Source: Chryseobacterium aurantiacum (lineage in GTDB: Bacteria > Bacteroidota > Bacteroidia > Flavobacteriales > Weeksellaceae). Taken from it: a stretch of 64,000 nucleotides of DNA. The stretch spans positions 1,054,001 through 1,118,000 of the forward strand of contig NZ_PXUE01000001.1 in NCBI RefSeq assembly GCF_003020585.1. The letters are read 5' to 3'. The notes below the pieces were generated by a model, which was not told the origin of the DNA, did not search any database, and saw only the letters and a list, made by a program, of their open reading frames with translations. This document shows, one piece after another, positions 34,982-45,279 of the stretch (position 1 is its first letter; each line of letters begins with the position of its first letter). Position numbers and translations under genes: made by a program.

Positions 34982-37900
34982 ATGGCTTTTACAGAAGATA
35001 ATACATCACAAATTCCAGCTCTAAAATTACTTATAAATTTAGGTTATAGTTACTTGTCTCAGGAACAGTCTCTTGAGCTCCGCGATAGCAGAGAGAGTAA
35101 TGTCATATTGGGAAAAGTACTTCGGGAAAGATTGATGTTTATCAACGACATTAAAATAGGGAATAAGAGAACAAAATTTGAATCGGCAAATATTGATAAA
35201 GCAATTCAAAAAATTCAAGATATACCACTTTCAGAAGGTTTAGTACATTCCTGCAATCAGATCTATAACCTTTTGATTTTTGGACATGCGCTAGAGCAGT
35301 CGATTGAAGGCGACAAAAAAAGTTTTACGTTAAATTACATTGATTGGAATAATCCGAGTAATAATCATTTTCATGTTGCAGAAGAGTTTTCTGTACTTCG
35401 TACAGGTAGAAAAGAAAGCTATAGGCCAGATATAGTTCTCTTTGTAAATGGAATACCCTTAGCTATTATTGAGTGTAAAAGCCCTCTAATTAAAGATCCG
35501 CTAAAACAAGCTATTTCGCAACATATAAGAAATCAACAGGAGAATGGTATTTTGAGTTTGTATGTATATAGCCAAATTTTATTATCAACCTGTTTATTTG
35601 AGTCTAAGTATGCAACAACAAATACAAAAGAAGAATTTTGGTCGATTTGGAAGGAGAAAGACAATCATTTCAATGAGTTGCTGGATAATTTAGTCAATTC
35701 ACCTTTAAGCATAGAGGTGGAAAACAAGATTTTTTCAAATCCCGGTATTAGAAATTCAAAAGATCGAACGACATACATAGAAAAATACCAGCATTACGTT
35801 GCTCCGACCGCTCAGGATATCTGTATCCATGGCTTGTTGAGTCCTGAGCGTTTGCTGTCTATTATCAAAGATTTCATACTATTTGAAGGTGGTGTGGTTA
35901 AGAAGATTGCACGTTTTCAGCAGTTTTTCTCAATCAACAAAATAATTGAAAGAATAAAACCTCTCCGGAATGGTAAAAGGAAGGGTGGTGTAGTATGGCA
36001 TACGCAAGGAAGTGGTAAATCGTTGACTATGGCTATGTTAGCGCGTAAAATAAAGGAGGCAGTTCCTAATCCCCAGATCATACTGGTAACGGATAGAATC
36101 GATTTAGATAGGCAGATCACAGCGACATTGAAGAAAGTTGAAATTGAAGTAATTAATGCTGGTTCCGGAAAACAATTAGTTAGTTTACTCAAAGGAAATG
36201 GAGACTTGGTGATTACAACGATTATAAATAAATTCGATGCTGCTGTAAGGAGTCTGGAGGAAAATCAATTAACTAGTCCAAATATATTCGTATTGATAGA
36301 TGAGGCACATAGAACGCAGCATGGTATATTTAATGTGAACATGGAAAAGGTGTTGCCAAATGCTTGCTTTATAGTATTTACCGGAACACCATTAATGAAA
36401 AAGCAGAAGAATACCGCTAATAAATTTGGAGGAATCATAGATACTTATCCTATATCTGAAGCAGTTGAGGATGGAGCAATTGTACCTATTTTATATGAGG
36501 GAAGATTAGCGGTTCAAGATGTGAATAGAAGAGCATTGGATAATACTGTAAATATGGTGATTGAAGATCTTGAAGAGAAGCATCGAGCTGATCTCAAAAG
36601 AAAAATGAGTCAAGCTAACCTTATATCAAAAACGGAGCAGAATATTTATCAAATTGCATTTGATATAAGTAAGCATTTTCAATCTAACTGGGGGTATAAT
36701 GAAGAGGATATACACACTGGCTTTAGAGGGATGGTCGTATGTCCTGATAAACTAACAGCTGTAAAATATAAAAAGTGCTTTGATCTTATTGGTAAAGTTA
36801 AGACTGAGGTTGTGATGTCAGCGCCTGATACTAGGGAAAACAATGAAGATATACATAGCTCTGAATCTCCAGAAGTAACACAGTACTTTGAGCTGCTTAA
36901 AGCTAAATACGGTCCTGATATTGATAATACGATCATTCAGAATTATGAAAAGGGGGAAAGTATAGAGTTGTTGATCGTTATTGATAAACTACTGACTGGT
37001 TTTGACGTTCCACAAACTGTCGTGATGTATTTATGTAGAAAACTTAGGGAACACACTCTTTTACAGGCAATTGCTAGGGTGAATAGGGTTTATCCTGGAA
37101 AAGATTACGGGTTTATAATTGATTATGCTGGTATCATGGAAGAACTTAAAGAAGCTTTAGAAAACTATTCGGGTGATAGTTCTTTTGATCCTGAAGATAT
37201 TGTAGGATCTTTGACGAATATATCTGAAGAAGTAGGTAAATTACCACGTGTACATAAAGACTTACTAAACCTTTTTACGCAAGTAGTTAATGAGCATAAT
37301 ATTGATGAATATGTATATTTGTTATCAGATCAGGCAGTAAGAGAAGATTTTTATAGTAAGTTCAGTCTTTTTGCAAGGATACTAAAAATAGCCTTATCAT
37401 CAATAGATTTTCATAATAGCTCTTCGCAGGGAGAAATTCAGCAATACAAAGATGATTTAAAAAAATACGCAGGCATCCGAGTTGCTGCAAATTCACTTTA
37501 TTTAGATACAGTTAGTTTTACACAATATGAGAAGCAACTCCAAAAGCTACTGGATCAACATGTTATTACAGAAGAGATTATTCGCCTTGTTGAACCACTG
37601 GACATTTTGGATGCCGAGGCTTTTGCTGAAGAAGTAGAAAAGCTTGTAGGTCCAAGAGCTAAAGCAGAAAAGATTGCTGCGGCTACAGCTAAATATCTAT
37701 CCATAAACATAGATGCTAATCCCGCATTATATAAAAAGTTATCAGAGTTAATATCTGAAACTATAGCAGAAATGCGAGCTAATCGTTTGTCAGAGTTGGA
37801 GGCTCTTAAAAAGCTCAATGGTTTTAGAGATCAGATACTTAATGGATCATCATACCAAGTTCCCGACGAAATAAAAGGAAAGGAAAGAAATGTAGCTATT

Positions 37901-38134
37901 TATCAATTACTAAAGCAGGAAAAGTTCAAAGAGGGAAAAGAAACGGAGATTACTAAGGTTTTTGATGATTTGATTTCAAATTATGAAATAGTTGATTGGC
38001 ATAAACGTACAGATATTATTAACAAAATTGAATTAGATTTTGGTGATTATCTAATGGATGTATTTGATTTTCCTTTAGAAGAAGCTGATAAATTAACTAG
38101 GAAATTAATAGATATCGCAGTCGCAAATAAATGA
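34982..38134 (+). CDS. hsdR: Type I restriction endonuclease motor subunit
   Basis: The 1050-residue protein has an N-terminal PD-(D/E)XK nuclease (RPDIVLFVNGIPLAIIECKS, with D and ExK), then a superfamily 2 translocase with Walker A HTQGSGKSLTM, DEAH (IDEAHRTQHG) and QAIARVNR near the C-terminal motor motif. A helical C-terminal domain contacts the HsdM/S core. It cuts unmodified DNA after ATP-driven translocation. It lies after the recombinase gene and 1 nt before the YgjP-like gene, so the latter is co-transcribed. Confidence 0.95.
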   Translation: MAFTEDNTSQIPALKLLINLGYSYLSQEQSLELRDSRESNVILGKVLRERLMFINDIKIGNKRTKFESANIDKAIQKIQDIPLSEGLVHSCNQIYNLLIFGHALEQSIEGDKKSFTLNYIDWNNPSNNHFHVAEEFSVLRTGRKESYRPDIVLFVNGIPLAIIECKSPLIKDPLKQAISQHIRNQQENGILSLYVYSQILLSTCLFESKYATTNTKEEFWSIWKEKDNHFNELLDNLVNSPLSIEVENKIFSNPGIRNSKDRTTYIEKYQHYVAPTAQDICIHGLLSPERLLSIIKDFILFEGGVVKKIARFQQFFSINKIIERIKPLRNGKRKGGVVWHTQGSGKSLTMAMLARKIKEAVPNPQIILVTDRIDLDRQITATLKKVEIEVINAGSGKQLVSLLKGNGDLVITTIINKFDAAVRSLEENQLTSPNIFVLIDEAHRTQHGIFNVNMEKVLPNACFIVFTGTPLMKKQKNTANKFGGIIDTYPISEAVEDGAIVPILYEGRLAVQDVNRRALDNTVNMVIEDLEEKHRADLKRKMSQANLISKTEQNIYQIAFDISKHFQSNWGYNEEDIHTGFRGMVVCPDKLTAVKYKKCFDLIGKVKTEVVMSAPDTRENNEDIHSSESPEVTQYFELLKAKYGPDIDNTIIQNYEKGESIELLIVIDKLLTGFDVPQTVVMYLCRKLREHTLLQAIARVNRVYPGKDYGFIIDYAGIMEELKEALENYSGDSSFDPEDIVGSLTNISEEVGKLPRVHKDLLNLFTQVVNEHNIDEYVYLLSDQAVREDFYSKFSLFARILKIALSSIDFHNSSSQGEIQQYKDDLKKYAGIRVAANSLYLDTVSFTQYEKQLQKLLDQHVITEEIIRLVEPLDILDAEAFAEEVEKLVGPRAKAEKIAAATAKYLSINIDANPALYKKLSELISETIAEMRANRLSELEALKKLNGFRDQILNGSSYQVPDEIKGKERNVAIYQLLKQEKFKEGKETEITKVFDDLISNYEIVDWHKRTDIINKIELDFGDYLMDVFDFPLEEADKLTRKLIDIAVANK

Positions 38135-38135
38135 G

Positions 38136-38828
38136 ATGATAGAGAGTATTCAGTACGGGAAGGAAAGAATTGAATTTGAATTGAAATATTCAAAGCGCAA
38201 AAGTGTTGGAGTAAAAATATTACCTGACTCTTCTGTTGTTGTTGTTGCACCACTCGAAATATCTTTGGATAGGACAAAAGAACTGCTTCTGAAAAAAGCG
38301 AGTTGGATCATAAGACAAAAATCATTTTTTCTACAATTTGAACCTACAATTTTTGATTATGAAGTTAAATCAGGTTATTCCATTTATTATCTGGGTCGTC
38401 AATATAAATTTCTAGTGGAAAAATCTTATAGGGAAGAAGTTTCATACAAAGGAAATTTGTTTTTAGTATCTACAAGAAGTAAGGATAGAGCTCGAGATTT
38501 TTTTTTGGAATGGTTAAAGACTAAAGCTGCCAATAAAATATCGGAAATTGCAAAGCCTATTATCAAAAAGTTTTCCGAACGCTTTGAGGCACCAAAAAGC
38601 ATATATTTTCAGGACATGCCAACACGTTGGGGAAGCTGCACAGTAAAGAATAAGCTTATTTTTAATCCCAAATTAGTGCATACTCCCAAAAGATGCATTG
38701 AATATGTTGTAATGCATGAGCTGTGTCACATAGTACATAAACATCACGATCAGAATTTTTTTGATTTATTGACAGTTATGATGCCTGATTGGGAAAGGAG
38801 AAAAGCTAAATTAGACTCATTTGCGTAG
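38136..38828 (+). CDS. YgjP-like (DUF45) metallopeptidase of the RM locus
   Basis: The 230-residue protein has the zincin motif HELCH (194-198) with a downstream His (HKHHDQNF) and the family signature TRWGSC (about residues 165-170). These mark the YgjP/M48-like DUF45 family, which frequently accompanies type I restriction systems. Its substrate is not known; proteolytic control of HsdR is an unproven idea. It begins 1 nt after hsdR stops, indicating coupling. Confidence 0.88.
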   Translation: MIESIQYGKERIEFELKYSKRKSVGVKILPDSSVVVVAPLEISLDRTKELLLKKASWIIRQKSFFLQFEPTIFDYEVKSGYSIYYLGRQYKFLVEKSYREEVSYKGNLFLVSTRSKDRARDFFLEWLKTKAANKISEIAKPIIKKFSERFEAPKSIYFQDMPTRWGSCTVKNKLIFNPKLVHTPKRCIEYVVMHELCHIVHKHHDQNFFDLLTVMMPDWERRKAKLDSFA

Positions 38829-39067
38829 AATACATAGTTTAAAGGGACTGTTCCTTTTAAATTAAATAAGCAAAAATATGGTAGTGAAATTCGAAAGTAT
38901 CATGGGATTAAAACTTAAAAAAACTCTTTCAAGTTTGAGCCTATTACTAAATTTAAAGTAAACCTGCAATAAAGTCAAACTATAAATAGGCATTGTTCAT
39001 TTTTTAGAGATTTCGCTCAAAGCCAAAAATATTGATTGAATTACAATAATATTGTAGGAGATGAAAG

Positions 39068-39246
39068 TTTACTCTTTGTGTATTTCCGGATTTTTCCATT
39101 TACATCTTCGATGATATTGGTCGTATTGATAACTCTGGGATGTCAAGTGCAAATTATTAGAGACTTCAGTCGCTCCCTCCCAGTTCTCCAGCCTTGATTA
39201 CCTTCTTTCGCAAAACCAGTCAAAACAGCTTTGCAAGCTTTTTATG
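39068..39246 (-). pseudogene. IS256-family transposase remnant
   Basis: Minus-strand translation across 39071-39139 gives RVINTTNIIEDVNGKIRKYT, a clear match to the IS256-family IYTTNxIExxNxxxRK block. The upstream parts (NWEGATEV; KKLAKLF) continue the family pattern only after frameshifts. No terminal inverted repeats or intact transposase were found. Confidence 0.65.
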
Positions 39247-39423
39247 GTGAGTATTTTAAAAGGATTTCATGTGTGTTTTAAACCACTTTTTACCTTTCTA
39301 AACTACAAATATTTCGTTTATTGTTTATGGATACTAGTAACAATCTTTAGATAAAGCATAAATAAAATATGAGAAAGAAACTGATGTCTTAAATTAATGA
39401 ATTTTTACTATTCAAATCCATTT

Positions 39424-39712
39424 AGGTATTTTGGTACTCGACGAACCAGGACAACATGCTATGGCTTCAGGTGATTTAAAAATGCTTTTGCGGGAAGCTG
39501 CTAAAATAAAGGATAGACAGGTCATAATTGCAATATCTAAAGAAGATAAAGTTAAATTAGGAACATCTAATGAGGGGTCTCCCGTTGTTGAAAAAGAAAT
39601 CGACTTAATTTCGATGCTGTCAGATCCCGGATTAATCGAAGGAAAAGACTACAGATTGAATATGATTGATGGAAATGGAAGAAAAGATAAATGTATTCAA
39701 CCCCTAAACTAA
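39424..39712 (+). pseudogene. C-terminal remnant of an SMC/ABC-like ATPase
   Basis: The open frame reads ILVLDEPGQHAM (Walker B and following D-loop-like motif), then KDRQVIIAISKE (H-loop-like region without His) and a ~50-residue tail to a natural stop. Nothing corresponding to the N-terminal Walker A half is present upstream. It is probably the 3' end of a deleted defence ATPase. The ATG at 39431 is out of the natural start context. Confidence 0.55.
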
Positions 39713-39969
39713 TTTTATCAGAGCTTTTTGGTTTAAAAATGAATTGAATTACAAAAGTTTTTAAAAAGATTAGGGAATGATGTTTTTAATTACATTGGTT
39801 AGATTATAAAAGATAAGCTTTTATAAAAGAGGGTATAAAATTCTATAACAATTTTTCATCTAATTTAGTCATCGGTAATATTTAGTTTAATATCCTCAAT
39901 AGTCTGGAAACAGGAATAAATCTTAAAAAAATGAGAGAAATCAATAAATTAATGTATTTTGGTTTTCAT

Positions 39970-39977
39970 TATATTTG
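39970..39977 (+). promoter_or_regulatory. Putative -7 element of the caspase-helicase gene
   Basis: TATATTTG matches TAnnTTTG and lies 48 nt before the ATG at 40025. No TTG is found at the usual -33 distance. Confidence 0.5.
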
Positions 39978-40024
39978 TGTGAATAGTAATATGTTAAATA
40001 CATTACTTTATATTGAATTAATAA

Positions 40025-43000
40025 ATGAAAATCCACGGTATATTTATAGGCATTGACAGGTTTCAATCCCCTTCAATAAATTGGCTTTCTTGCGCAAGAC
40101 GAGATGCAGTTGCATTATATTCTTTGTTTTCTGATAATCTTCAGGGAAATTTTCATTTAATGTTCGATGAAAATGCAACAAGAGATTCGATAGAATACCG
40201 AATTAAGGAGCTATCCAATTGTGCAGAGGACGATATTGTAATATTTTCTTTTTCAGGACATGGTACAAATACCCATGAATTAGTAACCTATGATACAAAT
40301 ATTAATGATATAGGTTCAACGACAATCGCACTGGATACTTTAGCAGAATGGTTTAAAAATATTCCTGCGAGACAATTAATATGTATTATTGACTGCTGTT
40401 TTTCAGGAGGAATGGGAGCAAAAGCATTAGAGGTGAATTTTGCTTCAAGAGAATTTAAATCGGGAGAAGAACTAATAAAACAATTTTCAGGTAGTGGCAG
40501 GGTTATATTAACTGCCTCAAAGGCTACCGAACCTGCATGGGAAAATGGAAAGTTAGGTCATGGTTTATTGACTTACCATCTGCTAGAGGCACTGCAAGGA
40601 GCAAATGAGGTAAGAAAAGACCAAAAAATTGGCATTTACCGTTTACTAGAGTATGTTACATCCAGTGTTAAGAACTCTGCTGGTGAATTAGGTGCTGAGC
40701 AAAACCCCATGTTGTTAGGACAAATAACAGAAGAGATTAGCTTCCCTATTTTTAAACCAGGTAAACTGTACAAAGAAGCTTTTCCAGAAAGAAACCTTTC
40801 ACTGGCGGATTCAAGTATCGAATCCTTGCTGGAATTTGGATTTCCCAATGAAATTATAGAAGCATGGAAGCTGAAGATACCGTCATTAAATCAATTACAA
40901 GTAGATGCAATTAATGATTATGGTATTCTTACAGGTAATCATCTTGTAGTATCAGCTCCTACATCTTCTGGGAAAACAATGGTAGGAGAGCTTGCTGCTA
41001 TATTTGGGGTTTTACAAAGAAAAAGAGCTGTATTTCTTCTTCCTCTAAAAGCATTGGTAAATGATAAATTAAGGCATTTTGACGAAACATATGCATCTTT
41101 TGATATTAAAACAATCAAAGCTACTGGAGAAAGTGTTACTGATGATATTATACCATTGATGAAAGGTCAATATGATATATGCTTGATGACTTATGAAAAG
41201 TTTGCAGCCATTATATTAGCTAATCCTTATGTTCTTAATCAAATTGGAACTGTCATAGTGGATGAAGCTCAAATGATAGCTGATAAAAACAGAGGTTTAA
41301 ACTTAGAATTTATATTAACATTATTAAAACTCAAGCGTAGAGAAGGTGTTGAACCTCAGATTATAGCTTTGTCCGCAGTAATTGGTGATTTAAATGGATT
41401 AGAAAGATGGTTAGGTGGTCGTCTGTTATTACATACTGAAAGACCAATTCCTCTAAATGAAGGAATTATAAAGCTCAATGGTGATTTCCGATATATTGAA
41501 TCTGATACAGGGGATGAAATTACAACAAACCTTATAAGGCCCAGTTTTAGGAAGGGATCCAGTCAGGATATTATAATCCCTTTGGTTCAGAAGTTGGTCA
41601 ACGAAGGCAAAAACGTTATTGTTTTCCGAGAGACAAAATCAGAAGCACAAGCTTGTGCAATGTACTTGGCTAATAATTTAGATTTACAGCCAGCTTCTGA
41701 TGCAATCGATTTATTGCCACAAAATGACCCTTCTATTTCCACTCAGAAACTAATACAAACATTAAATAAGGGAGTTGCATTTCATATTTCGGATCTTGAC
41801 GCTGAGGAAAGATCTGTTATAGAGGATCAATTCAGAAGCAAACAATCAGGGTTAAAAATAATTGCAGCGACTACAACTTTAGCTATGGGAGTTAATACTC
41901 CAGCTGAAGCGGTCATCATTTCTGGTCTGACTCATCCGGGTAATATTCCTTATTCAGTTTCTGAATATAAAAATATTATAGGTCGAGCAGGTCGATTAGG
42001 ATTTGCTGATAGAGGATATTCTTTTTTGATTGCAACAACTTCAATCGCAGAACATACTTACTGGCAAGACTATGTTTTGGGAAGGCCAGAAGACATGCAG
42101 TCTAATTTTGTTTCAAAGAACACAGATAGTCGCTCATTAGTGTTAAGAGTATTGGCTGCATCCAAGTCTAAAAGAGGAATGAGCAGGTCTGAAATTATTG
42201 GATTTTTAACAGAAAGTTTTGGGGCTTATCAAGAGAAAATAAAATATAACACTTGGGACTGGAGTTCTAGAGACATTGATGATGCGTTAAATGAACTTAC
42301 TTATCATCAGCTAATAGAAATGGATAATGAAAGCTGTTTTCATACCACTATAATAGGAAAAATAGCAGGAGATTCAGGAATTGAAGTTGAATCAATTATT
42401 CGTATCATTGGTACATTGCAACAAATTCCTTCGGATTCCCTTTCTGATCCTGCATTATTGGGAATAGCACAGCTTACTACAGAGCTGGAGCAGGTATATA
42501 TGCCTATAAACAAAAAAAGTATTTATAAAGAGCCACATACATGGAGTGACGCCATACAAAGACAGCGAATTCCTTCCCAGTTGATAAATGCATTTTCAAG
42601 ATATTCAAAGGATAATATTGAAACTACATCTAAGTCAAAGAAAACGATGGCTTGCCTACTTTGGGTAACAGATATGCAATTGGTGGAAATGGAGGCTCTT
42701 CTTATGCAACACAACCGAGACAACTCTGCTGCAGGTGCAATACGAGGTATAGTTTCAAGAGCTTGTGATGTCCTTCCTATTATTGCCGGTATAACTGAGA
42801 TTTTAAAACCAGATATTAAGCTAACAGAAAGAATTCCCAAATTACTTTTAAGATTAGAATTAGGTGTTCCATCGTCTATTATAGATTTAGCAAAAGTTTT
42901 AGGGAGAACTTTAAATCGAGGCGAATATCTTGCGTTATTAAAAAGAGGAATAATGACTACTGATCAGTTTAGTACTACTGATGAGCGAATTTTATTAGAG

Positions 43001-43108
43001 ATATTTTCTAGTGATAAGGTTGAAGAAATAAGATTTAAGATTGAACAAAATATTCAAGAACAATCAACTAGAATAGAGCTTCCTGAGCTTCCACTTTATG
43101 AGGAATAG
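40025..43108 (+). CDS. Caspase-like peptidase fused to a Ski2-like helicase
   Basis: In the 1027-residue protein, residues 1 to about 230 form a C14 caspase-fold peptidase with the catalytic dyad His79 (SFSGHGT) and Cys125 (IDCCFSGG). Residues ~290-700 form a superfamily 2 helicase: Walker A APTSSGKT (311-318), DEAQ (413-416), SAVIGD, and the late motif IGRAGRLG (~651-658). The C-terminal ~300 residues look like winged-helix and helical-bundle domains of the Ski2/Hel308 type. Nucleic-acid sensing by the helicase could trigger the protease to kill the cell or cut a partner. No partner gene is adjacent. It is single-gene, between an IS scar and the integrase. Confidence 0.88.
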   Translation: MKIHGIFIGIDRFQSPSINWLSCARRDAVALYSLFSDNLQGNFHLMFDENATRDSIEYRIKELSNCAEDDIVIFSFSGHGTNTHELVTYDTNINDIGSTTIALDTLAEWFKNIPARQLICIIDCCFSGGMGAKALEVNFASREFKSGEELIKQFSGSGRVILTASKATEPAWENGKLGHGLLTYHLLEALQGANEVRKDQKIGIYRLLEYVTSSVKNSAGELGAEQNPMLLGQITEEISFPIFKPGKLYKEAFPERNLSLADSSIESLLEFGFPNEIIEAWKLKIPSLNQLQVDAINDYGILTGNHLVVSAPTSSGKTMVGELAAIFGVLQRKRAVFLLPLKALVNDKLRHFDETYASFDIKTIKATGESVTDDIIPLMKGQYDICLMTYEKFAAIILANPYVLNQIGTVIVDEAQMIADKNRGLNLEFILTLLKLKRREGVEPQIIALSAVIGDLNGLERWLGGRLLLHTERPIPLNEGIIKLNGDFRYIESDTGDEITTNLIRPSFRKGSSQDIIIPLVQKLVNEGKNVIVFRETKSEAQACAMYLANNLDLQPASDAIDLLPQNDPSISTQKLIQTLNKGVAFHISDLDAEERSVIEDQFRSKQSGLKIIAATTTLAMGVNTPAEAVIISGLTHPGNIPYSVSEYKNIIGRAGRLGFADRGYSFLIATTSIAEHTYWQDYVLGRPEDMQSNFVSKNTDSRSLVLRVLAASKSKRGMSRSEIIGFLTESFGAYQEKIKYNTWDWSSRDIDDALNELTYHQLIEMDNESCFHTTIIGKIAGDSGIEVESIIRIIGTLQQIPSDSLSDPALLGIAQLTTELEQVYMPINKKSIYKEPHTWSDAIQRQRIPSQLINAFSRYSKDNIETTSKSKKTMACLLWVTDMQLVEMEALLMQHNRDNSAAGAIRGIVSRACDVLPIIAGITEILKPDIKLTERIPKLLLRLELGVPSSIIDLAKVLGRTLNRGEYLALLKRGIMTTDQFSTTDERILLEIFSSDKVEEIRFKIEQNIQEQSTRIELPELPLYEE

Positions 43109-43194
43109 AAGTATTGTTGGCTTTAAGTGCTGTTGTTATAAGGGATTTAAAATATCGGATGAAATTTAAAAAATACGAGAAAGAAACTGATATT

Positions 43195-44355
43195 TTAATT
43201 TTTCTTATTCAAATCTAACTTAATTTTTTCTGAAGCCTCTTTTGTCAACTCATCTACAATTCTCACATACACTTCTGTAGTCTTAACATCTTTATGACCC
43301 AGTAATTTTGATACAGTATAGATGTCTGTGCCGGATGTCAGTTGCAACGTTGCGAATGTATGACGGAAACCATGGAATGTAAAATGTTTTTTTATTCCAG
43401 CATTTTTAAGCCAACCGGGGAGGAATTTGGTTACATCAGAATATGCTAGGCCTTCGAAAATTTTTGCATCATATTCACCATGAGGATTCAATAGCGAAAG
43501 GGTGTCATCTGAAATAGGGTAGTATTCTGCCTTTCCAGTTTTATTCTGCTTATATAGTATATAATAATTACCGGGAGTTCCCTGTATATTTCCCCACTTT
43601 AGATTTTCAATATCGCAAAAGCGAAGCCCTGTTAATGCAGAAAACAGGCCTGCTTTCTTAACAATTGGGGAGCTACATTCAGAATCGGCCATTTTTTGTA
43701 ATTCATCCTTAAAAAGGTAAGGTCTATGGGTATCATTTATTTTGATATTATAAATGGCATTTCCGAGATCTGTTGAAATGTATTTATTCCTATAGGCTTT
43801 TTTAAGGACGGATCTAAATCTTGAAAAATAAGTGGACGCTGTATTTTTTTGAATTTTTCTTTTTGAGCGCCCAACCGCAGGGGAAGATAATAGATAATTT
43901 TTATAGGCCTCACAGAGTGTTTCATTAAGATGTTTAAATAGAAATACGTTACCCACAAATTTTTTAAAATAGGCAACTGCCATACTCCAATGCACTGATC
44001 CTGGTCTTTTGTCAGCTTCTGTTTGAAAAAATTCTATGAAATCGGCATTAAATTTTGTTTTATTTAGAAATCCATAATCAGCGTTATCAAGGTCAATTTG
44101 TCGCTGGGCACGTATATGCTCAGCCAATGAAACGGTTTGTTTATTATGGATTTTTTCAGTCTCAGATCTTGGCCGATTGTAAATGTATAATTTAAGATAG
44201 AATTTTCTAAGCGGCTTGCCGGTTGTTTCACTTTGGATAGGGGGATAGATGTCTAAATACAAGCTTTTTCTTCCTTTACCTATCGGTTTATGGCGTAGGG
44301 TAACGTTTGCCATGATCTTGGTATTAGGGATTAGATTATAGTTGTCTTTTGTCAA
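43195..44355 (-). CDS. int: Tyrosine integrase of the island
   Basis: The 386-residue protein has an N-terminal arm/SAM-like domain of the Bacteroidota integrase type (about 1-190) and a catalytic domain with GLRFCDIE (Arg), HGFRHTFATL (His, Arg), LLGHKDVKTTEVYV (His, Tyr). Its size matches mobile-element integrases. It lies within 1 kb of the mnmE 3' end and 78 bp from its small partner, as expected for the enzyme that placed this island at mnmE. Confidence 0.92.
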   Translation of the reverse strand: MTKDNYNLIPNTKIMANVTLRHKPIGKGRKSLYLDIYPPIQSETTGKPLRKFYLKLYIYNRPRSETEKIHNKQTVSLAEHIRAQRQIDLDNADYGFLNKTKFNADFIEFFQTEADKRPGSVHWSMAVAYFKKFVGNVFLFKHLNETLCEAYKNYLLSSPAVGRSKRKIQKNTASTYFSRFRSVLKKAYRNKYISTDLGNAIYNIKINDTHRPYLFKDELQKMADSECSSPIVKKAGLFSALTGLRFCDIENLKWGNIQGTPGNYYILYKQNKTGKAEYYPISDDTLSLLNPHGEYDAKIFEGLAYSDVTKFLPGWLKNAGIKKHFTFHGFRHTFATLQLTSGTDIYTVSKLLGHKDVKTTEVYVRIVDELTKEASEKIKLDLNKKN

Positions 44356-44433
44356 ATTGACTTATAGCAAAAGCTATTGAGTCCTCAAAAGTATTATGAA
44401 GTCAATTTTGCTCTATTTTGGAGGTTATTGATT

Positions 44434-44784
44434 CTAATAAATTAGTGCTAGATCTAATACATTAATTCTTGTTTTTCTCACAGATAGGTTGATAGCTTTT
44501 AAACGGCCTGTCGTGATTAAGAAATAGACCATTTTTGTACTGCATTTTAATATTGCAGAAGTTTCTTTTACCGTAAGGTATATCGGAGGACTTATAGATT
44601 GGTACTTTAGTTCTTCAATATTTCGAACCGCATACCTTGTGTAATCTATTTTTTTATTTCTTTGTTCGAGTTTATAGGCTTTTCTATTGCAGGTGTGACT
44701 ACAGTATCTGGTAACTATAGTTTTGGCAATGAATTTTGTACCGCAATATTGGCAGACTCTTTCAATTCTGATATTTGAGCTCAT
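44434..44784 (-). CDS. Zn-ribbon/HTH excisionase-like protein
   Basis: The 116-residue protein has a treble-clef-like zinc motif (CQYCGTKF ... RYCSHTC, about 11-30). An HTH_17/excisionase-type helix-turn-helix follows (VKETSAILKCSTKMVYFLIT, about 73-92). It is upstream of and in line with the integrase gene. It probably bends DNA at the attachment site to favour excision, or represses int. The zinc motif fused to the HTH is seen in Bacteroidota mobile elements. Confidence 0.75.
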   Translation of the reverse strand: MSSNIRIERVCQYCGTKFIAKTIVTRYCSHTCNRKAYKLEQRNKKIDYTRYAVRNIEELKYQSISPPIYLTVKETSAILKCSTKMVYFLITTGRLKAINLSVRKTRINVLDLALIY

Positions 44785-45148
44785 AATCAGATTTTTTAAG
44801 TCTAAAAAAAATACTTATTCAGACCATAGGCTTCAATAATGGCATTAGGGATGTCATTATACTCCTTTATTCAGGGCAATACAATTAAATGGATACAAAA
44901 TTCATCCCAAAGAAGAGGTCAATCTGTGAAAAATAATTCTAAAATTTAGTTTTTTAGCTCATCCAGATGAAATTGGAAATTTTTAAATTGATTACAATTT
45001 TTAAAAATAGTCAAGCGATGGAGTTTGTAAAAAAAATAATTTCTCCAAATTAAGAGTATATAGAATACAATAGTCATCTTTAAAGACCATCTAATACTCA
45101 TTAGAGTATACTAGACCATGAAATTCTATAACCATTCTATTTTCTTTT

Positions 45149-45205
45149 GCTCAAATTTTTGTGATTTTATGCCAAGGGGACAAGAAAAGGGACAAAAATT
45201 TGAGC
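45149..45205. repeat. 14-bp perfect inverted repeat at right island end
   Basis: GCTCAAATTTTTGT (45149-45162) and ACAAAAATTTGAGC (45192-45205) are exact complements around a 29-nt loop that contains GGGGACAAG. It is a candidate protein-binding or transfer-related structure about 100 bp from the attachment core. Confidence 0.8.
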
Positions 45206-45279
45206 GTTCGAAACTTCAAAATTACATAAGTTGCATTAAATCAATACGTTATATAAATAATATTAAAACTTGCAACTTG

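Larger units (their letters stand above)
38829..40024. other. Decayed stretch inside the island
   Basis: About 1.2 kb without an intact gene. It holds a frameshifted IS256-type transposase remnant (39068-39246, minus strand), an ATPase C-terminal remnant (39424-39712) and a -7 element at 39970-39977. It looks like the scar of a lost defence gene replaced or broken by an insertion sequence. Confidence 0.65.
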
